A DNA stretch of 8,588 nt from an uncultured Acetobacter sp. (GTDB taxonomy: Bacteria > Pseudomonadota > Alphaproteobacteria > Acetobacterales > Acetobacteraceae), in the NCBI GenBank assembly GCA_937900755.1, contig CALCDN010000080.1:1-8588 (forward strand). Reading direction: 5' to 3'. The notes beneath the pieces are model-generated. The model saw only the letters and a list, made by a program, of their open reading frames with translations, was not told the origin of the DNA and did not search any database. Position 1 is the first letter of the stretch, and every line of letters begins with the position of its first letter. The position numbers were made by a program, and so were the translations under genes. Shown here in pieces: positions 5,125-8,588 of the stretch.

Positions 5125-6509
5125 TAGTCCGGCAGATATAGCCGCACCCGCAGCCCACCTTCGGGCGCACTCTCCAGCTCCATTTCCCCACCATGGGCGC
5201 GCACGATATCACGCGCGATGGTCAGGCCCAGGCCCGTGCCACCCCCGTGCCCGCTTTCAAACGCCCGCAGCACCTGCGCGCGGCGGGCGGGGGGAATACC
5301 CGGCCCGTTATCATCCACCAGTATGTTCACACCTCCAGGCACGCCGCGCGCACTCAGCACAACGCTGGCGCCATGCCTGCGGGCATTGTCGAACAGGTTG
5401 CCCAGCGTGCGCCGCATGGCGTCAGGGCGCATGTGCGCGTGCAGCCCCGGCTCCACCACCACGGCCCGGACCTGCACGTTGGCACGCCGGGCAGCACTCA
5501 CCACATCTTCCAGAAAAGGCAGCATCTCAACGCGCTGCACACTCTCCGACCCCTCGCCCCGGGCAAAGGAGAGGTAGCTGTCGATCATGTGTTCCATCTC
5601 GGCAATGTCACCGATCATCTCACCCAGGTCTTCGGTCATGACCTTGGCGCAGATCGCTCCCTCACGCGGCATCATGGCCAGGGAGAGGCGCAGGCGGGTC
5701 AGGGGCGTGCGCAGGTCATGCGACACACCGGCCAAAACGCCCGTACGCTGCGCCACAAAGCGGGTGATCCTGTCCTGCATGCGGTTGAAGGCCACGGCGG
5801 CCTTACGCACCTCCTGCGCGCCTGCGGGGCGTATGGGGCCAATATCGCGCCCCATGCCAAACGGCTCCGCCGCCTGCGCCAACTGCCGGATGGCCCGCAC
5901 CTGATTGCGCATGAACAGCCCCGCGATCAGGAACAGGAGCAGGGTGCTGCCCACGGTCCAGGCGACAAACAGCCATATCTGGCCCATATCCAGCCGTTTG
6001 CGGGGGGTGTCTATTTCCAGCACGCCATCTGGCAATTGAATGTAGATGCGCACTGTGTGGTGAAAGTGCCGCCAGCTTATGAAAAACGGATAGCTGATGG
6101 CCTGGTGCAAGGCCCGTACAAGGTCATCATCCATCGGCCCGAGCACATGCGTGGACCCAACGCGGGAGAGTTTGTCGCCTGGGCGCCAGATTTCTATAAG
6201 CTGCAACTGCTCGCGCGCCTGCGCGACAAACCACTCCTTGTCAGACGGGTTTTTCAACCGTTCAAGCGCATTGAGGGACAGGACAATTTCCGCCGTAACA
6301 GAGCCGGTCAGCCGCCGCGACACCACCTTGAGGAAGTTGCCATAATACAGTTCAAGTGCGATTCCCTGCGTGATAAGCAGTGGAAAGAGCACGATCAGCA
6401 GTGAACGCCCCAGCAATGAGCGGGGCAGCATGCGCCTGACCGATTTTTCCATCCTGAGCGAGCGCCACCGCTCACGCGGGAAAAGCCGAAAACCCCTGCG
6501 CTGCGTCAT
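5124..6509 (-). CDS. EnvZ-like sensor histidine kinase (461 aa)
   Basis: This is an inner-membrane sensor kinase that should phosphorylate the response regulator encoded just upstream. Layout: a basic cytoplasmic N-terminus, TM1 about 34-53, a periplasmic sensor segment about 54-176, TM2 about 177-200 and HAMP about 201-252. The dimerisation/phosphoacceptor domain has GVSHDLRTPLTRLRL with phosphorylated His264. The ATPase domain has the N box NLFDNA (371-376), G1 DNGPGIP (400-406) and G2 GTGLGLT (424-430). The H-box sequence is that of the EnvZ subgroup. The segment between the F box and G2 is several residues shorter than in E. coli EnvZ. The start at 6509 is 5 nt after the regulator's stop and has no clear ribosome-binding site, suggesting translational coupling; Met20 (6452) or Met27 could be the true start. 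The periplasmic domain is not a type I recognise, so the stimulus is unknown. Confidence 0.92.
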   Translation of the reverse strand: MTQRRGFRLFPRERWRSLRMEKSVRRMLPRSLLGRSLLIVLFPLLITQGIALELYYGNFLKVVSRRLTGSVTAEIVLSLNALERLKNPSDKEWFVAQAREQLQLIEIWRPGDKLSRVGSTHVLGPMDDDLVRALHQAISYPFFISWRHFHHTVRIYIQLPDGVLEIDTPRKRLDMGQIWLFVAWTVGSTLLLFLIAGLFMRNQVRAIRQLAQAAEPFGMGRDIGPIRPAGAQEVRKAAVAFNRMQDRITRFVAQRTGVLAGVSHDLRTPLTRLRLSLAMMPREGAICAKVMTEDLGEMIGDIAEMEHMIDSYLSFARGEGSESVQRVEMLPFLEDVVSAARRANVQVRAVVVEPGLHAHMRPDAMRRTLGNLFDNARRHGASVVLSARGVPGGVNILVDDNGPGIPPARRAQVLRAFESGHGGGTGLGLTIARDIVRAHGGEMELESAPEGGLRVRLYLPD

Positions 6510-6514
6510 GCGCG

Positions 6515-7237
6515 TTACAGGCCCGGCTTCAACACATATCCCCGCCCACGCACCGTATGCAAAAAGCGCGGCTCACGCGGGTCTGGTTCTATGCACCGGC
6601 GCAGGCGCGTGACCTGCACATCCACCGCACGCTCGCCGATTTCGGTCATGTCCATGGCCTTGGCTATGTCCTCTCGCGTGAATGTTTCGTTGGGTTTGCG
6701 GGCCAGGACACACAGCAGGGCAGCCTCCCCCCCGGTCAGATGGATATTGCCCGCAGGGCCACTGAGCAGCAGCCGAACCGGGTCAAACTCCTTGTCGCCC
6801 AACCTGACAATCCGCAGGTTGTCCGTTGGCGGTGGAGGCTGGTGCCGCCTGAGATGCGCCTTGAGCCGCAGCAGCAGTTCGCGCGGTTCAAACGGCTTGC
6901 CCAGATAGTCGTCCGCCCCGGCTTCGAGCCCTGTAATGCGGTCTTCGGGCTCGCCTCGCGCGGTCAGGAGCAAAATGGGCAGGTCCTGCCCGGACTCGCG
7001 CAGGGCGCGGGTCAGTTCCAGCCCGTTCTCGCCCGGCATGGTCACATCCAACACCAGCGCATCGGGCTGAATCCCTTCAAGCGTATGGCGCGCCTCGCTT
7101 GCATTGGCGGCAACACTGACCCGGAAACCGTGCTCAAAAAGGTAACGTTGCAGCAGGCGGCGCAGGCGCGGGTCATCATCGACCACCATGACATGGGAGG
7201 CCACATCCCCTTCGGTGCCGGTTATCTGCTCAGACAT
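6515..7237 (-). CDS. OmpR/PhoB-family response regulator (240 aa)
   Basis: This is a two-component response regulator and DNA-binding transcription factor. The receiver domain (about 14-130) shows the acidic pocket Asp20-Asp21, phosphoacceptor Asp64 in LVLDVTMPGENG, Thr92 and the invariant Lys114 in GKPFEPREL. After a Pro-rich linker (134-137), a winged helix-turn-helix of OmpR type runs from about 142. It includes GERAVDVQVTRLRRCIEPDP and ends FLHTVRGRGYVL. The ATG at 7237 is chosen because AAGGAAGG lies 8 nt upstream and it begins 1 nt after the MarR gene's stop; the frame extends to 7273 but would overlap marR by 35 nt without a ribosome-binding site. The partner is the EnvZ-like kinase 5 nt downstream. 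A MarR-type gene before such a regulator recalls the petP-petR pair of Rhodobacter capsulatus, but I cannot confirm orthology, so no symbol is given. Confidence 0.95.
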   Translation of the reverse strand: MSEQITGTEGDVASHVMVVDDDPRLRRLLQRYLFEHGFRVSVAANASEARHTLEGIQPDALVLDVTMPGENGLELTRALRESGQDLPILLLTARGEPEDRITGLEAGADDYLGKPFEPRELLLRLKAHLRRHQPPPPTDNLRIVRLGDKEFDPVRLLLSGPAGNIHLTGGEAALLCVLARKPNETFTREDIAKAMDMTEIGERAVDVQVTRLRRCIEPDPREPRFLHTVRGRGYVLKPGL

Positions 7238-7238
7238 G

Positions 7239-7757
7239 TCAACGCCCTTCCTTTCGTCCTGCACCATCTTCACTCAACAGGCCCCTGCTGTGTTCGGAGA
7301 GCATACCACTGATCACGCGCCGGAACCCTTCCACCGCGGCTCCGCCCGCTTCCCGGTAGGCGGCGACCAGCCTTTGGCGGATAACAGCAAACAGCCGCGC
7401 CTCCGCCGCCTTGCCCTCGGGGCTTAAAAACAGCAGCTTCTGCCTTCTGTCCTGCCGCCCTGCCGTGCTGTGCAGGTAGGCCCGTTTGTCCAGTTCGTGC
7501 AACGTGCGCCCAAGGCTCTGCTTGGTCACGCCCAGAATGTCCTGCAACCGGCTGACCGGAATACCGGGGCTGAAGGCCAGCACCTGCAACACCCGGTAAT
7601 GCGCGCGGCCCAGACCATCCTCCTCCAGCACCGGGGCCACGGCCTCCGCCATGTCACGCGCGGCCAGAAACATGAGCGTTTGCGCCAGCCGCAGACTTTC
7701 CTCGCGCAGGAAAAGCAGGTCGGAGCCCGCGCGCTCATGGGGCGGTGGCATGGCCAT
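7239..7757 (-). CDS. MarR-family transcriptional regulator (172 aa)
   Basis: This is a winged helix-turn-helix regulator of the MarR family, expected to act as a dimer. N-terminal helices about 13-45 supply the dimer interface. The DNA-binding part runs about 50-116, with recognition helix VTKQSLGRTLHELDKRAYL (77-95) and a basic wing GRQDRRQKLLFLSPEGK (100-116). C-terminal helices follow, then a polar tail. No cysteine is present, so a redox switch of the OhrR type is excluded. The ATG at 7757 is 8 nt after the COQ9-family stop, with GGGG 11 nt and AGG 7 nt upstream; an in-frame ATG at 7751 is an alternative. A hairpin immediately precedes the start. It sits in the same operon as the response regulator and kinase. 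The MarR-then-OmpR order resembles petP-petR of Rhodobacter capsulatus. The ligand and targets are unknown. Confidence 0.92.
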   Translation of the reverse strand: MAMPPPHERAGSDLLFLREESLRLAQTLMFLAARDMAEAVAPVLEEDGLGRAHYRVLQVLAFSPGIPVSRLQDILGVTKQSLGRTLHELDKRAYLHSTAGRQDRRQKLLFLSPEGKAAEARLFAVIRQRLVAAYREAGGAAVEGFRRVISGMLSEHSRGLLSEDGAGRKEGR

Positions 7758-7760
7758 TGG

Positions 7761-7784
7761 AGCGCCTACCCCTTTGCAGGCGCT
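7761..7784 (-). repeat. stem-loop at the COQ9-marR junction
   Basis: AGCGCCT (7784-7778, minus strand) and AGGCGCT (7767-7761) form a perfect 7-bp stem around a 10-nt loop, GCAAAGGGGT. The loop shows the Shine-Dalgarno-like AAAGGGG. The COQ9-family stop TAG (7768-7766) spans loop and 3' arm. The marR ATG begins 3 nt after the stem, so folding could tune marR translation and link it to termination of the upstream gene. Confidence 0.45.
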
Positions 7785-8431
7785 GTTGGAGCGGCGGACA
7801 GGCCAAAACGGGCCTTTATCCGCCCGATACGCAGCACATCGGCCAGGCGGCGGTCAACAAAGGCCGCAAACCCGGCCTCCTCCGCGCCCCGGCTCAGCCA
7901 GTACAGAAAGACCGAAGCATATACCCCGCCCAAAGTCAGCCTTTTGCTCACATAGGTCAGGCCTGTCGCATCATCCTGCGCGGCCTGCCATATGGCGTTG
8001 ACCGTGCGCACCCATGCCCGCCTGAAGGCCTTCTGCCCCCGGATGGACAAAAATACCGTCATGCCCTGCCGCGCGGCCGATCGCCTTTGCTCATCAGACG
8101 GCAGGCGCAGCAATATGGCCTGGCGCACCCTCTGGCTCAGCCTTGGTTCCTGCGTGTCCTGCATGGCTTCCACCATGGCGCGGTCACACAGGTCAGACCA
8201 GGCTTCCACCATTTCCACCACTCCGGCGGGAAAAAGAAGGTCGGCATCCCGCCCCGCCACGGCTTTGAGCGTGGTGACGCTCCACCCACATTCCCCCGCG
8301 ACCGCGGCCAGCTTGCGCAGGGCCTCGTCCCGGTCCACATCCCGCTCCATGGGCGCGGGCATGACCCCCGCGGCAAGTGTTGCCACCGCCAGAGAAAGTG
8401 CCTGTTCCAGTTTTCCCGGCAGCATGCTCAT
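7766..8431 (-). CDS. COQ9-family protein (221 aa)
   Basis: COQ9 proteins are lipid-binding relatives of the TetR fold that assist ubiquinone synthesis, in eukaryotes by presenting intermediates to the hydroxylase COQ7. The best match to the family is SKRLTLGGVYASVFLYWLSRG (162-182), the conserved segment near the C-terminus with its VYAS motif. Earlier come CGWSVTTLKAVAGR (48-61) and DLLFPAGVVEMVEAW (64-78), which match the usual N-terminal motifs. The length is typical for bacterial members. The ATG at 8431 overlaps the deformylase stop as ATGA, with GGGGTAAAGG just upstream; an ATG at 8425 is possible. No TetR-type DNA-binding helix is obvious. Its place between def and a regulator operon is the context; a role in ubiquinone, and so in respiration, fits an obligately respiring acetic acid bacterium but is inferred from the family. 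Confidence 0.85.
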   Translation of the reverse strand: MSMLPGKLEQALSLAVATLAAGVMPAPMERDVDRDEALRKLAAVAGECGWSVTTLKAVAGRDADLLFPAGVVEMVEAWSDLCDRAMVEAMQDTQEPRLSQRVRQAILLRLPSDEQRRSAARQGMTVFLSIRGQKAFRRAWVRTVNAIWQAAQDDATGLTYVSKRLTLGGVYASVFLYWLSRGAEEAGFAAFVDRRLADVLRIGRIKARFGLSAAPTAPAKG

Positions 8432-8588
8432 GCCTTTACCCCATACCGTGTGATTTCCGCCTCAAAACCAAAGCGGGCCATATCCGTCATACGCATGGGA
8501 TAGAGGATTCCGTCCAGATGATCCATTTCATGCTGCATGACATTGGCGCAAAAGCCCGAGGCCAAACCTTCAACCCGCCCGCCATGCT
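8428..8588 (-). CDS. def: peptide deformylase, C-terminal part, cut by the right edge
   Basis: Peptide deformylase removes the formyl group from the starting methionine of new proteins, using a metal ion. Only the last 52 complete codons are present; the 5' end lies beyond the window. The visible part contains VEGLASGFCANV and then the signature QHEMDHLDGILY with the metal-binding and catalytic HEMDH (HExxH) motif. The tail is PMRMTDMARFGFEAEITRYG and a short end. This C-terminal motif is diagnostic of the family. The other two motifs (GxGxAAxQ and EGCLS) cannot be seen. Its TGA overlaps the ATG of the COQ9-family gene by 4 nt as ATGA, so the two are co-transcribed and probably translationally coupled. 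Confidence 0.95.
   Translation of the reverse strand, partial: HGGRVEGLASGFCANVMQHEMDHLDGILYPMRMTDMARFGFEAEITRYGVKA

Noticed and set aside
5193..6404. 403-codon open frame opposite the kinase gene
   Set aside because: High GC leaves long open antisense frames; the protein is His/Gly/Ala-rich without motifs while the kinase is complete.
6460..6473. GAGCG/CGCTC hairpin near the kinase start
   Set aside because: It lies inside the coding frame in arginine-rich codons, and a 5-bp stem there is expected by chance.
7238..7273. Upstream start of the response regulator at 7273
   Set aside because: It has no ribosome-binding site and overlaps marR by 35 nt, whereas 7237 has AAGGAAGG at good spacing.
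1..8588. Mobile elements, CRISPR arrays, phage genes or a defence system
   Set aside because: No transposase-like protein, terminal repeats, regular spaced repeats or foreign-looking gene was found; all recognised genes are core functions.

Overview
The window reads as chromosomal housekeeping DNA from an alphaproteobacterium, most likely an acetic acid bacterium (Acetobacteraceae). The grounds are the high-GC codon use, the alphaproteobacterial gene order DUF177-rpmF-plsX-fabH-ihfA-merR beside bamE, a COQ9-family protein, and an EnvZ-like kinase behind a MarR/OmpR-type regulator pair. The family assignment rests on protein character and gene order, not on a database search. All genes but one lie on the minus strand.

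Minus-strand transcription runs right to left. At the right edge is an apparent operon: the 3' end of a peptide deformylase gene, a COQ9-family gene, a MarR regulator, an OmpR-type response regulator and an EnvZ-like histidine kinase. Its junctions are a 4-nt ATGA overlap, then gaps of 8, 1 and 5 nt. The kinase converges on the only plus-strand gene, bamE, an outer-membrane assembly lipoprotein, with 29 nt between stop codons.

A 280-nt intergenic region (4278-4557) separates bamE from the divergent minus-strand cluster. It holds three successive stem-loops, a 45-codon ORF with a ribosome-binding site, and a second good ribosome-binding site inside a 9-bp inverted repeat. It is the least explained stretch here.

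The left half is the cluster DUF177 (YceD-like), rpmF (L32), plsX, fabH, ihfA and a MerR-type regulator, followed by the 5' part of a tRNA-Pro(GGG) gene cut by the left edge. It joins ribosome assembly (DUF177, L32), the start of phospholipid and fatty acid synthesis (PlsX, FabH) and a nucleoid protein (IHF alpha). With BamE and the two-component system alongside, much of the window concerns building and monitoring the cell envelope.

I saw no mobile element, CRISPR array, phage gene or foreign-looking island, and no new multi-gene system. What merits a second look is at the RNA level: perfect or near-perfect stem-loops sit at several gene junctions, three of them including the upstream gene's stop codon.
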